Assembly: GCA_902801565.1 (NCBI GenBank) | Contig: CADCIX010000019.1 | Coordinates: 8,854 to 48,818, forward strand | Source: an uncultured Veillonellaceae bacterium | Lineage (GTDB): Bacteria; Bacillota; Negativicutes; Selenomonadales; Selenomonadaceae | Direction of reading: 5' to 3' | Length of the DNA: 39,965 bases | In this document: positions 6,846-15,444 of the stretch, piece by piece | Layout: each line of letters opens with the position of its first letter | Numbering within the stretch: position 1 is the stretch's first letter | Notes under the pieces: generated by a model | Databases searched by the model: none | What the model was told of the DNA's origin: nothing | Seen by the model: only the letters and a program-made list of their open reading frames with translations | Translations under genes and position numbers: made by a program

Positions 6846-7850
6846 TCAGTCATTGGCTTCCAAGGCATCCCACGCATCATTGGCACGGGCCACATAGAGG
6901 TCACGAATGGCCTTGTTCTCACCGAGACCATGAATATAGGCATCCACTTTGAAGCCTTCGTTCTGAAGAATGGTCTTGTGGGAATCCTCCTCATCACCCG
7001 CCATGTCGTTGTTCGCATGGTCACCGGCAACCATCATGATCGGCATGAGTGTCACGGACTTCACGCCATCCTTCTTCAGCTTCGGAATGACGGTCTCAAG
7101 GCTCGGCCATCCCTCCACCGTGTAGACGTATACGTTCTTGTAGCCCATCTCGTCCAGTTTTGCCTGTATGACAGAGTAATAGGCGTTGGCGGGCTGAGGC
7201 GTGCCATGCGCCAGCAGAAGGACTGCTTCGCCCTTGCCCGGTTTCTTGAACTGGGTGGCGAGCGCCTTGATGAAGTCTGCCACATCATCCGCCTGCTCTT
7301 CCTGGCCCTGCCAGTACATGAGCGAGGTTCCAAGGGTCATCTTCTTGAAATCCCTCTTGCAGTTTTCAAAGACTCCACGATTATACTCATACTCCATGCC
7401 CGGAATGACATCCAGGGAAACCAGAGCCACCCTCGTATATCCTTCCTTCTTGAGCTGGGCAAGGGCTTCCTCCGGCGTCGGATAGGAAATTCCCTCATTC
7501 TTCTTGATGCGATCGATGATGATATGGGAGGTAAATGCCGTTACCACCTTCACATCGGGATGAGCCTTCTGAATTGCTGCCACCGTGGCATCAATGGTCT
7601 TTTCCCGCGTATCCTTGTAGGTCGTGCCAAAGCTCATGACCACGATAGCATCCTTGTTTGCAAGATTCTGCAGGGCCGGATCCTCGGACTCATACTTCAA
7701 CACGCCAATCTGGGCAGCGTTCAGCAGAGCCGGGGTCGCTGTCTTGACCTCCGGATTCAGCTCATAAGCCGCATCCACCGTTGCAGGCGAAGTGCTGAAA
7801 AGTGCGGAACACGCCAAAGATGCCACCAGTAATTTCTTCCAATTCCTCAT
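6846..7850 (-). CDS. cbiK: Exported CbiK-type sirohydrochlorin chelatase
   Basis: A class II chelatase of the CbiK family, which inserts cobalt into sirohydrochlorin in anaerobic B12 synthesis. The 334-residue protein has an N-terminal signal sequence (KKLLVASLACSALFSTSPAT, predicted cut near VDA-AYE), so the enzyme should be periplasmic, as in Desulfovibrio CbiK-P. CbiK landmarks are VVMSFGTTYKDTREKTID, LLLAHGTPQPANAYYS and MMVAGDHANNDMAGDEEDS with the metal-binding His residues. The ATG at 7850 follows GGGAGG at 7 bases; the longer reading to 7967 runs into the riboswitch platform. Control is by a cobalamin riboswitch (7991-8150) with a terminator. No other cobalamin gene is adjacent. The substrate in the periplasm, perhaps a metal-tetrapyrrole or scavenged precursor, is uncertain. 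Confidence 0.9.
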   Translation of the reverse strand: MRNWKKLLVASLACSALFSTSPATVDAAYELNPEVKTATPALLNAAQIGVLKYESEDPALQNLANKDAIVVMSFGTTYKDTREKTIDATVAAIQKAHPDVKVVTAFTSHIIIDRIKKNEGISYPTPEEALAQLKKEGYTRVALVSLDVIPGMEYEYNRGVFENCKRDFKKMTLGTSLMYWQGQEEQADDVADFIKALATQFKKPGKGEAVLLLAHGTPQPANAYYSVIQAKLDEMGYKNVYVYTVEGWPSLETVIPKLKKDGVKSVTLMPIMMVAGDHANNDMAGDEEDSHKTILQNEGFKVDAYIHGLGENKAIRDLYVARANDAWDALEAND

Positions 7851-7880
7851 TGCAAATCCTCCCCAAAATATCAATATAAC

Positions 7881-7914
7881 AAAAAATGAGCCTTCCCCTG
7901 AAAGGAAAGCCCAT
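7881..7914 (-). terminator. Riboswitch expression platform (terminator)
   Basis: Minus strand: ATGGGCTTTCC / GGAAGGCTCAT stem (G-U pairs included) at 7886-7914 followed by a T6 run (7881-7886), between the cobalamin aptamer and the cbiK ribosome binding site. It fits transcriptional attenuation in the presence of cobalamin. Confidence 0.75.
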
Positions 7915-7990
7915 TCCGCATACAAACCACAGGCATGACGCCCATGTCCAATGAATCCCCTTCCCATCTCTCGCAGGTAAAAACGGTGAT

Positions 7991-8150
7991 TGTCGAACAG
8001 GCAGGTCTCCTGGCTCAGATCATCGCTCCTCCACGCCTTCCCGGGCTTTCCCAGTGACGTAACTATGTGGACTCGCTCCCCTTACAGTGGCGGGACCGCG
8101 CCGGCATACACACCGGCTTCCCTATTAAGTCTCGATAGACACCTGTCCCT
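7991..8150 (-). promoter_or_regulatory. Cobalamin riboswitch
   Basis: The minus strand shows the B12 box AGCCAGGAGACCTGCC (8001-8016), the GCCACTGT core, GGGAAGccggtgtgtatGCCGG arms and the closing CAGGTG at the 5' end (about 8140-8145). Order and spacing match the cobalamin aptamer. It controls the exported chelatase gene through the terminator at 7881-7914. The gap 7850-8278 is fully accounted for by platform, aptamer and the sigH terminator. Confidence 0.93.
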
Positions 8151-8249
8151 TATTCTATTGTCCGATATCATATTTATGATAAGATATCCAAAAATTATTA
8201 TCCTATAATTCCATCCCTTTGTCAATATCCCGCCCAAAGAAAAGAAAAT

Positions 8250-8271
8250 GCAGCACCCCAAGAGATGCTGC
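8250..8271 (-). terminator. Weak terminator after sigH
   Basis: A 6-bp stem GCAGCA / TGCTGC followed on the minus strand by ATTTTCTTTTC, six bases past the sigH stop. The short stem makes it a modest terminator. Confidence 0.5.
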
Positions 8272-8277
8272 CCCGTG

Positions 8278-9021
8278 TCATTCCGGCAATATATCCTCGT
8301 CCACATCGCACAAATGGCGGTTGATACAGGAAAGGCCACGGTAGACCGTGCTGATGTCGATATCGTCGCCCCGATTGTCCATATAGCGCTCCAGCTTGCG
8401 CTTGACGCGCTGCAGGGCATTGTCGATGGACTTTACATGGCGATGGAGTTCCAGGGCAATCTCCTGATAGGACTTGCCATCAAGATAGGACATGAGGACC
8501 TTCCACTCCAGATCGCTCAAGATCTCCTCCATCTTCCGTTCAATGTCGATGAACTCCTCCCTGCTGATGACAAGCTCCTCCGGGTCCGACACCTTTGCCC
8601 CCGAGAGAACATCGAGGAGCGTGCGGTCGGAATCCTCGTCATAGATGGGCTTGTTGAGGGAGATATAGGAGTTGAGGGGAATGTGTTTCTGCCGTGTCGC
8701 CGTCTTGATCGCCGTGATGATCTGCCGTGTCACGCAAAGCTCCGCGAAGGCCCGAAAGGAAGAGAGCTTGTCATTCCTGAAGTCGCGGATGGCCTTGTAG
8801 AAACCAATCATCCCTTCCTGGATGATATCCTCACGATCCGCCCCGATCAAAAAGTAGGAGCGGGCCTTTGCCCTTACAAAGTTGCGGTATTTGTTGATGA
8901 GATAGTCCAATGCGACGCTGCTGTTGTTGTCCTTGATCTCGAGAATGACTTCCTCGTCCGTGAGTCCTTCAAATTCGCCGTATTCTTCTGCTTTTTTTCC
9001 TGCATTTGGTTCTGCTTCCAT
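8278..9021 (-). CDS. sigH: RNA polymerase sigma factor SigH (Spo0H family)
   Basis: A sigma-70 factor of the SigH family. Core-binding region 2 has EDIIQEGMIGFYKAIRDFR and region 2.4 continues to AIKTATRQKHIPLNSYISL; region 4 has MSYLDGKSYQEIALELHRHV with the DNA-recognition helix. The frame can be read from a TTG at 9078, but that codon coincides with the transcript start predicted from the promoter at 9084-9113, so the ATG at 9021 with GGGGGT upstream (247 residues) is more likely. In non-sporulating Firmicutes SigH often drives competence genes; targets here are unknown. A second family member lies 1.6 kb downstream. Confidence 0.9.
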   Translation of the reverse strand: MEAEPNAGKKAEEYGEFEGLTDEEVILEIKDNNSSVALDYLINKYRNFVRAKARSYFLIGADREDIIQEGMIGFYKAIRDFRNDKLSSFRAFAELCVTRQIITAIKTATRQKHIPLNSYISLNKPIYDEDSDRTLLDVLSGAKVSDPEELVISREEFIDIERKMEEILSDLEWKVLMSYLDGKSYQEIALELHRHVKSIDNALQRVKRKLERYMDNRGDDIDISTVYRGLSCINRHLCDVDEDILPE

Positions 9022-9083
9022 TCCGCTGACCCCCGTTACCTGAAAGCGCCTCAAGAAGTGCTTTTCATTTACCGACAAAGAGA

Positions 9084-9113
9084 ATTATACCCCACCCAAG
9101 CGGGAACCGTCAA
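9084..9113 (-). promoter_or_regulatory. SigA-type promoter of sigH
   Basis: Minus strand: TTGACG (9108-9113), 18 bases, TATAAT (9084-9089). Near-consensus, in contrast to the SigH-type promoter of the paralogue. Confidence 0.75.
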
Positions 9114-9146
9114 GAGAAACACAGAGGAATCGAGTTAGATAATGAA

Positions 9147-9180
9147 AAAGCCCCAGCAACATTGGAATTGCTGGGGCTTT
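9147..9180 (-). terminator. Terminator of the RND efflux operon
   Basis: A perfect 13-bp stem AAAGCCCCAGCAA / TTGCTGGGGCTTT with an 8-base loop and TTTTT on the minus strand side, 40 bases past the pump gene stop. Confidence 0.9.
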
Positions 9181-9220
9181 ACGCATACACAGTAAATCAA
9201 CGGGTTCCACATACCCACAA

Positions 9221-12200
9221 TCACATATAATCCGTAGGACGCTTGCGGCGTTCCTGCTTCGCCATGCCAAGCTTCATCGCGATCCATTCCGTGATGACGA
9301 AGAAGACCGGTATGAGGAAGATTCCCAGGGAAGTCGCAAAGAGCATGCCGCCGACGACGGCAACGCCCATGCCGTTACGCGCTGCCGCGCCGGCGCCGGT
9401 AGCGACGGCAAGCGGCAGGCAGCCGATGATGAAGGCAAAGGACGTCATGAGAATCGGGCGAAGTCGGAGTCCCGCCGCCTCAATAGCGGCTTTCACCGGC
9501 TCCATGCCCCTGTCCACGCGCACCTTGGCAAACTCGACGATGAGGATGGCATTCTTCGCGGCAAGGCCGATGATCATGATGATACCGATCTGCATGTAAA
9601 CACTGTCCTGCAAACCGGCATTCGGATGACCGCAGATTGCCTCGATCATGCTCAGCCCGTATTCGGAAACCACTGCACCGAAGATGCCGGTGGGCACCGT
9701 CAGCAGCACCGCATAGGGAACACTCCAGCTCTCATAGAGGGCTGCCAGACAGAGGAATACAAAGACAAGTGCCAGGGCAAGCACCCTGCCCGTGGAACTG
9801 GATGCCTTTTTCTCCTCACGGCTCTGCCCGGACCATTCGACGTTAAACCCGGAAGGCGCGACTTCCCGCACGACTTCCTCCGCCGCCTTCAGTGCCTGGC
9901 CGGAACTGTACCCCTGTCCGGCATTGCCCTGAATCTGGACAGCGCGGGTTGCATTGAACCGGGAAATGATGGAAGCGCCTGTGCTGAGGCTCGGCTTCAA
10001 CAGCGTATCCAGAGGAACCATGGTTCCCGAGCCGCTCTTGACGAAGATGAACTTCGCCGCCTCCGCTTCCGTCCGGTACATGGTATCGGACTGGAGCATG
10101 ACCTTGTAGGAGCGGCCAAACTGGTTGAAATCGTTGACCTGATAACCGCCGAAATTGACCTGAAGCGCCGTAAACACATCGGAAAGGTTTACGTTCAAGG
10201 TCTTGACCTTCTCACGATCAATCTCGAAGTCATACACCGGGGAATTGATCTTGTAGGTCGTGCGCACACCCTGGAGCTCCGGCCTCTGGTTCATGGCAGC
10301 GACAATCTTATTCGTGATGTCATTGAGCTCCTCATCCGTATGGCCGGACATATCCTGAAGCTGCATGGACCAGCCGCCCACCATGCCAAGGCCCGGAAGG
10401 GCCGGCGGATTGAAGGCGATGACCTGTGCCTCCGGCGCAATCTTCGCACCGATGCCAAATACCTGGCCGATCAGGGAATTGATGTCTGTCCCGGGCTCCG
10501 TGCGCTTGTCCCAGGTCTCAAGCCCAAGGAACATCGTGCCCGCACTGGACTTCGAGCCAAAGGACAGGATATCGAAGCCATTGACATACATCGTATTGCG
10601 GATGCCGGGAAGCTTCCTGATCTCGGCAGCCACCTTGTCCATGGTCTCCTGCGTACGGTTCGTGGAGGTGCCCTCCGGCAGGCTGACCGAGACGATGAAA
10701 TATCCCTGATCCTCCTCCGGCACAAAGGTGGAAGGAAGTTTTGAGTAGACCACCCAGGTCAGACCGACGACAATGACCATGAAGACAATGGCCAGCCGGG
10801 AATGGCGGATAAAATTCGCCACGATTCCCAAATAGCCGTTCTTCGTACGCTCGAACCAATTATTGAAGGCCGTGAAGAACCGGTCCAGAAGCCCCGTCCG
10901 ATCTTCCCCGGAATGGGGTTTCAGGATCATGGCGCAAAGGGCCGGGGTAAGGGTCAATGCCACAAAGGCCGAAAGTGCCATGGAAATGGCAATGGTCAGG
11001 GCAAATTGCCGGTAAAGCACGCCCATCATGCCGCCGAGGAAGGCGACGGGGACAAACACCGCCGCAAGGACGAAGGCGATGGCCACAACAGGCCCCTGCA
11101 CCTCATCCATGGCCCGCTCCGTGGCATCCACCGGACTGAGGCCGCTCTCCATATGATGCTCCACGTTCTCAATGACAACGATGGCATCATCGACGACCAG
11201 GCCGATGGCAAGCACCATGGCGAAAAGTGTCAATGTATTGATGGAAAAATCCAGGACGATGAAGGCGCCAAAGGTCCCAATCAGGGATACCGGCACCGCG
11301 AGAAGCGGGATGACCGTCGCGCGGACATTCTGCAGGAAGACAAAGATAACAAGCACCACCAGCAGCAGCGCCTCAACAAAGGTCTCCACCACTTCCTCGA
11401 TGGAGGCACGGATGTAATCCGTGCTGTCCACGATCGTGTCCATCTCGAGATCCGGCGGGAAATCCTTTTCCGCCTCATCCAGGATATTCCGGACTTCCTT
11501 GACGGTCTGCATGGCATTGGCATCACTGGTAAGCTGGATGCCAAAGCCCACCGCCGCATCATCATTCGACTTGGAAATGATATTGTTCGTCTTCTGCCCT
11601 GACTCAACACGGGCCACATCCTTCAGGCGCACAAAATTCCCCGCACCATCCGAATGGATGATGATATTTCCAAACTGCTCCGGTGTCACAAGACGGCCGT
11701 TCACCTTGCCGGTATACTGTTTCTCCTGCGCGTTGGGAAGCGGCATGGAGCCGATGGTTCCCGCCGGAGCCTGGACATTCTGCTCCTGGATGGCCGCCGT
11801 GACATTTGCCACGGTAAGCCCAAGCTCTGCCAGCCTGTCTGGATTCAGCCAGACGCGCATGGAATAATCCGCACCGAAAACCTGCACATCACCGACGCCT
11901 GACACACGCTTGATCTTGTCCAGCAGGTAAATCGTGGCGTAGTTCTTCATGAAGGTGCGGTCGTAGAATCCCTTTGGCGAATACAGGGAAACCATGAGCG
12001 CCATATCATTGGAGGATTTCTTCGTCGTGACGCCAACCCTCTGGACATCCGTGGGAAGACTCGCATTGGCAATCGCCACGTTGTTCTGCACCTTGACGGA
12101 GTCCATGTCGCCATCCGTGCCTACCTCAAAGGTCACGGACAGGCTGTAGCGCCCCGTATCGTCAGAGTTGGAGCTCATGTAGTCCATGCCCTGGGTGCCG

Positions 12201-12409
12201 TTGACCTGCTCCTCGATGATCTGGGCAACCGTCTCATTGACAACACTGGCACTGGCACCCGTATAGGTCGTGCCGACAGAGATCGTCGGTGGCGAGATCT
12301 GCGGGTACTGTGCAATCGGCAACTGCAATCCCGCCAGTATACCGACAATCACGATGATAAGTGAAATGACGATGGCAAAGATCGGCCGATGAATAAAGAA
12401 TTTCGACAA
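9221..12409 (-). CDS. RND efflux pump, inner-membrane transporter (AcrB/HAE1 family)
   Basis: A proton-driven pump subunit of 1062 residues, the usual HAE1 length, expected to export hydrophobic compounds or drugs across the cell envelope. It starts with TM1 (MSKFFIHRPIFAIVISLIIV). The proton relay is present: GLVVDDAIVVIENVEHHMES in TM4 (the Asp-Asp pair near residue 405) and GLAAKNAILIVEFAK in TM10 (Lys). RND signatures PVSLIGTFGAFIVLDFSINT and GSMPLPNAQEKQYTGKVNGR are also seen. It lies 12 bases after the adaptor gene in one operon. No TolC-like channel gene follows, so that partner must be encoded elsewhere. The specific substrates cannot be read from the sequence. Confidence 0.95.
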   Translation of the reverse strand: MSKFFIHRPIFAIVISLIIVIVGILAGLQLPIAQYPQISPPTISVGTTYTGASASVVNETVAQIIEEQVNGTQGMDYMSSNSDDTGRYSLSVTFEVGTDGDMDSVKVQNNVAIANASLPTDVQRVGVTTKKSSNDMALMVSLYSPKGFYDRTFMKNYATIYLLDKIKRVSGVGDVQVFGADYSMRVWLNPDRLAELGLTVANVTAAIQEQNVQAPAGTIGSMPLPNAQEKQYTGKVNGRLVTPEQFGNIIIHSDGAGNFVRLKDVARVESGQKTNNIISKSNDDAAVGFGIQLTSDANAMQTVKEVRNILDEAEKDFPPDLEMDTIVDSTDYIRASIEEVVETFVEALLLVVLVIFVFLQNVRATVIPLLAVPVSLIGTFGAFIVLDFSINTLTLFAMVLAIGLVVDDAIVVIENVEHHMESGLSPVDATERAMDEVQGPVVAIAFVLAAVFVPVAFLGGMMGVLYRQFALTIAISMALSAFVALTLTPALCAMILKPHSGEDRTGLLDRFFTAFNNWFERTKNGYLGIVANFIRHSRLAIVFMVIVVGLTWVVYSKLPSTFVPEEDQGYFIVSVSLPEGTSTNRTQETMDKVAAEIRKLPGIRNTMYVNGFDILSFGSKSSAGTMFLGLETWDKRTEPGTDINSLIGQVFGIGAKIAPEAQVIAFNPPALPGLGMVGGWSMQLQDMSGHTDEELNDITNKIVAAMNQRPELQGVRTTYKINSPVYDFEIDREKVKTLNVNLSDVFTALQVNFGGYQVNDFNQFGRSYKVMLQSDTMYRTEAEAAKFIFVKSGSGTMVPLDTLLKPSLSTGASIISRFNATRAVQIQGNAGQGYSSGQALKAAEEVVREVAPSGFNVEWSGQSREEKKASSSTGRVLALALVFVFLCLAALYESWSVPYAVLLTVPTGIFGAVVSEYGLSMIEAICGHPNAGLQDSVYMQIGIIMIIGLAAKNAILIVEFAKVRVDRGMEPVKAAIEAAGLRLRPILMTSFAFIIGCLPLAVATGAGAAARNGMGVAVVGGMLFATSLGIFLIPVFFVITEWIAMKLGMAKQERRKRPTDYM

Positions 12410-12421
12410 GACAAGGCCCCC

Positions 12422-13633
12422 TTAAGAATTCGATGCCTTCTTTGCAGCATCTGCATCAAAGAGGTTCATGTCAGGCGAAAGGGAGAATCCCATCTCCTCC
12501 GGCGTGACAATGGTGACCTTCAGGTCTTTTCCCTCCTGGAGATTCGTGAGACCTTCCACAACCACAGTGTCCTTCTCCGTAATGCCGCTCTTGATGATGT
12601 AATAGCTGCCTACCAAATCCCCAAGTTCCACCGTACGGGCTTCCGACTTGTTGCCATCGCCCACTACCATGACAAAGGACTTGCCAAGGAGCTGCTGCAC
12701 AGCGCGCTGGGGAACGAGAAGTGCCCCCGGAATCACCCTGCCGGAAAGCTTCACCCGTGCAAACATGCCGGGAAGAAGACTGCTTTCCGGATTCGGGAAA
12801 ATGGCCTTGATGGTCAAAGAACCCGTATTCTGCGTCAAAGCGCGATCCGTCTCAACGACCTCGCCAAGATATGGATAAACAGAACCATCAGAAAGGGTGA
12901 GGGAAACCTCCACAGGATGCGGCGATGCATCCTGCTGAACCTGCTGGATGTTCATAAACTTCATGTACTCCGTTTCGGAAACGCTGAACTGCGCATAGAT
13001 GGGATCGGAGGAACCAATCGTCACAAGAGTCGTGGCACCGGGAGCCGCATAGGTCCCCACCGCCACATCATCGATGGAAAGCTGCCCAGTCATGGGCGCA
13101 TAGACCACCGTGTCATCCAGGTCTTCCTGTGCCTTGCGCAACAATGCCGCATTGGAGGCCGCCGCCGCATAATAGGCATTCACCTTCGCCTGCTGATTGG
13201 TCACGGTCTGCTCCGCAATTGCCGCGGACTCATAAAGCTGCTCGTAACGCTCGAGGTCCTGGGAAGCATCGCTGTAGTTCGCCTCAGCCTGTGCGAGATT
13301 CGCCCGCGCCTGAAGCACGGCAGACTCATACTGGCGGGAATCGATCTTGTAGAGGGGCTGTCCCTCCTGAACGAACTGGCCGCCCCGCACATATTTCTCC
13401 ACAATCTTCCCACTGACCTTGGACTGCACCTTTACCTCGTCCTTGCCGATGATCTGCCCGGCAAATTCCGAATTGAGCGGCGTATCCTGCTTTATGACCC
13501 TCATGGCCTTGACCGGGCTGGCATTGGTCTTCGCCGCCTGCTGCTGGTCGTCACCACACCCCCCCAGAAGCAGCATGGCAGAAAGCGCTGCCGCCACAAT
13601 CGATCCCAACTTCTTGTTCTTCCTGAAAAACAA
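12422..13633 (-). CDS. RND efflux periplasmic adaptor lipoprotein (AcrA/MexA type)
   Basis: Membrane fusion protein linking the pump to an outer-membrane channel. The 403 residues comprise a lipoprotein signal (SIVAAALSAMLLLGGCG, lipobox cysteine about residue 27), a lipoyl/barrel-sandwich half (KVSGKIVEKYVRGGQFVQEG), an alpha-helical hairpin (about residues 90-160) and beta-barrel and membrane-proximal domains with VVYAPMTGQLS. The start is placed at a TTG at 13633 because a strong AAGGAGG lies 8 bases upstream and the product then starts MFFRKNKK, a clean signal peptide; an ATG at 13672 has no such site. A run of seven G residues falls at the lipobox codons. It is first in the operon with the pump. 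Confidence 0.92.
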   Translation of the reverse strand: MFFRKNKKLGSIVAAALSAMLLLGGCGDDQQQAAKTNASPVKAMRVIKQDTPLNSEFAGQIIGKDEVKVQSKVSGKIVEKYVRGGQFVQEGQPLYKIDSRQYESAVLQARANLAQAEANYSDASQDLERYEQLYESAAIAEQTVTNQQAKVNAYYAAAASNAALLRKAQEDLDDTVVYAPMTGQLSIDDVAVGTYAAPGATTLVTIGSSDPIYAQFSVSETEYMKFMNIQQVQQDASPHPVEVSLTLSDGSVYPYLGEVVETDRALTQNTGSLTIKAIFPNPESSLLPGMFARVKLSGRVIPGALLVPQRAVQQLLGKSFVMVVGDGNKSEARTVELGDLVGSYYIIKSGITEKDTVVVEGLTNLQEGKDLKVTIVTPEEMGFSLSPDMNLFDADAAKKASNS

Positions 13634-13748
13634 AAAAAGCCCCTCCTTTTTCCACGGCTTCCAAAGCACCATGCGATGCAGGAACAATCAAATTCCTTGA
13701 CAACAGCAACGGTATCATCAACATTTTCCAAAAAACTTCAACAGATTT

Positions 13749-13777
13749 ATAGTATATTATCTTTTCCCGAAAGTCAA
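13749..13777 (-). promoter_or_regulatory. SigA-type promoter of the RND operon
   Basis: Minus strand: TTGACT (13772-13777), 17 bases, TACTAT (13749-13754). Leader of about 110 nt to the adaptor start. No operator is obvious and no regulator gene is adjacent. Confidence 0.7.
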
Positions 13778-13788
13778 GAACCAGTAAA

Positions 13789-13821
13789 ACCGTACAGACG
13801 CTATCACGGCATCTGTACGGT
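13789..13821. terminator. Terminator between autotransporter remnant and RND promoter
   Basis: A 10-bp perfect stem ACCGTACAGA / TCTGTACGGT with a 13-base loop and a TTTT on the plus side and TTT on the minus side. It lies 28 bases past the stop of the autotransporter remnant and insulates the RND promoter. Confidence 0.75.
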
Positions 13822-13849
13822 TTTCTTATTTCCAAAAAAACTATCGATT

Positions 13850-14187
13850 TCAGAACATATAAGCCACGCTCACCGCGCCGCCCAGGCCTTTGTGCTTTCC
13901 TGCATGTCCCGTGAGGCCGATGTCCATCTTCCAGGGGGAGGTTGCCGTGGGTTCCATGCGGATGCCCAGTTCTGCCATAAGGCTGCTTCCTTTGATGCTG
14001 GCGGAGCGGATTCTTGCGCCGTCTGCCGTGCCTCCTGCCTCGCCGTCGAACTCGTACTCATAGGCAAGGCCGCCGTACCAGTTCCACCTCGCGCCGGTGC
14101 TGCTGTACCTCGCGCCGATGCGGAGGACGTCGCTGGTGACGCTGTCCAGGTCGTAGTGCCCGCCTGCATGGACTTCTTTCGGCTCAT
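13850..14187 (-). pseudogene. Autotransporter gene remnant (start fused to barrel end)
   Basis: The 5' end (MSRKKSM, ribosome site and promoter) and the last approximately 105 codons of the beta-barrel (from HYDLDSVTS to the terminal Phe) match the gene at 15445-16709, but the roughly 930 bases between them are missing. The junction at 14167/14168 puts the barrel out of frame, so the reading frame from the start codon is nonsense downstream. The end reads SVAYMF where the other copy has TVGYLF. This is a deletion derivative of a duplicated gene, probably dead but still transcribable and able to recombine with the intact copy. Confidence 0.8.
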
Positions 14188-14293
14188 GACAAACATCCTT
14201 CCTTGCAGGTTTCCGGCAAACATCTATGACGCAGGACTCGAATCCTGCATAAAATCATCCCCGGCTCTCCCAAAGAGTACAGCATCTTACTCT

Positions 14294-14322
14294 ACTTTAT
14301 CACAGGGGGGATAGGGTTTCAA
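14294..14322 (-). promoter_or_regulatory. Promoter of the autotransporter remnant
   Basis: Minus strand: TTGAAA (14317-14322), 17 bases, TAAAGT (14294-14299). The same arrangement is conserved before the other copy (16816-16844), as is a leader hairpin GCAGGA-ttcgag-TCCTGC. Confidence 0.6.
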
Positions 14323-14388
14323 TAGGCTGCCAAAAAGTGGTCAGTCGTGAGACTATTTGCACCCCCCATAACGCAGATTTTATGGAAA

Positions 14389-14411
14389 ATTCTATCGTCC
14401 TATGATAGAAT
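14389..14411. promoter_or_regulatory. Inverted repeat before the Rpn nuclease gene
   Basis: A perfect 8-bp inverted repeat ATTCTATC / GATAGAAT with a 7-base spacer, 22 bases before the start codon and overlapping a TATGAT that may be the -10. It may be an operator for self-control or a structure limiting translation. Confidence 0.4.
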
Positions 14412-14433
14412 AAGGGCAAAGGGAGGCGGTGAC

Positions 14434-15381
14434 ATGCCGACGAGCACGCCTTATGATGATGCGTTCCGCACACTGCTGAACGACTGCAAGCCCCTTATCC
14501 TGCCCGTTCTCAACGAGGCCTTCGGCGAGCATTACACGGGAACGGAGCACATCGAGTTCCTGCCCAACGAGCATTTCCTGAACCAACAGGACGGCAACGA
14601 AGAAAAGCGCATCACGGATTCCTGCTTTCAGGTCATCGACAAGGCAGGAACGAAAAAGAAATACCATGTGGAAAGCCAATCCACTCCTGACAGCACGATA
14701 CTTGTGCGCATCTTCGAATATGACACGCAGATTGCTCTGGATCATGGGGATGTCACGGAAAACACCTTGACGGTAATCTTTCCACATTCAGTAGTGCTGT
14801 TCCTTCGCTCCACCAGAAAAACGCCGGATGAAATGACCATCCGCATGATTTCTCCCGGCGGGGAACTCTCCTACAGGATTCCCGTGGTGAAAATGCAAAA
14901 CTACCACCTGAAGGAACTCTTCGAAAAGAAGCTCTACTTCCTGCTTCCGTTCTATATCTTCACCCACGAAAGCCGCTTCCGCCAATACGAGCAGGACGCA
15001 GGGCAGATGGAATGTTTGCTGGCAGAATACACAGAAATACAGGAACATCTGGAGAAACTTCAGGAAACCGGCCAGATGGCTTACTTGACAAGACAGACCA
15101 TTATCGATATGACAAAGCGGGTACTGGAGCATATCGCCCAGCATTTCCACAAGGTGCAGGAAGGAGTGGATTCCATCATGGGAGGACAGATTCTGGAATA
15201 TGAGGCAAAAAACATTTGGAAGGAAGGAAAGCGGGAAGGAATGCGGGAAGGACGAAATGAGGGGCAATCCGACCTGGTAAAATCGCTTCTTTCCCTTGGA
15301 ACAGTGGCCGTTGAGGATATTCAACGTGCTACGGGATGGACAAAGGAGAAAATCGAATCGCTTAGAACGGCGCAAGGCTAA
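14434..15381 (+). CDS. Rpn-family PD-(D/E)XK nuclease (transposase_31-like)
   Basis: A 315-residue protein of the Rpn/PDDEXK transposase-related family. The N-terminal nuclease fold begins TPYDDAFRTLLNDCKPLILP with the conserved Asp, and the catalytic strand region contains RITDSCFQVIDK followed by KKYHVESQSTPD, the D...E-x-Q core. The C-terminal tail has the typical charged KEGKREGMREGRNEGQ repeat and a short helical end (VEDIQRATGWTKEKIESL). Rpn proteins in E. coli are DNA endonucleases that promote RecA-independent recombination. The ATG at 14434 follows GGGAGG. The gene lies on the opposite strand between two copies of an autotransporter gene, where such activity could matter. Confidence 0.85.
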   Translation: MPTSTPYDDAFRTLLNDCKPLILPVLNEAFGEHYTGTEHIEFLPNEHFLNQQDGNEEKRITDSCFQVIDKAGTKKKYHVESQSTPDSTILVRIFEYDTQIALDHGDVTENTLTVIFPHSVVLFLRSTRKTPDEMTIRMISPGGELSYRIPVVKMQNYHLKELFEKKLYFLLPFYIFTHESRFRQYEQDAGQMECLLAEYTEIQEHLEKLQETGQMAYLTRQTIIDMTKRVLEHIAQHFHKVQEGVDSIMGGQILEYEAKNIWKEGKREGMREGRNEGQSDLVKSLLSLGTVAVEDIQRATGWTKEKIESLRTAQG

Positions 15382-15398
15382 AGATACGACGAGACGAA

Positions 15399-15432
15399 AA
15401 AGGCAGGAACACGATTTCGTGTTCCTGCCTTT
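15399..15432. terminator. Bidirectional terminator
   Basis: A 16-bp stem starting AAAGGCAGGAACACGA with a 2-base loop and T/A runs on both sides, shared by the convergent Rpn gene and the autotransporter gene. Confidence 0.9.
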
Positions 15433-15444
15433 CTTCATGCTTCC

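Noticed and set aside
9022..9078. N-terminal extension of SigH from a TTG at 9078
   Set aside because: The transcript start inferred from TTGACG-N18-TATAAT falls at about 9077, leaving no leader or ribosome site. The ATG at 9021 is preferred.
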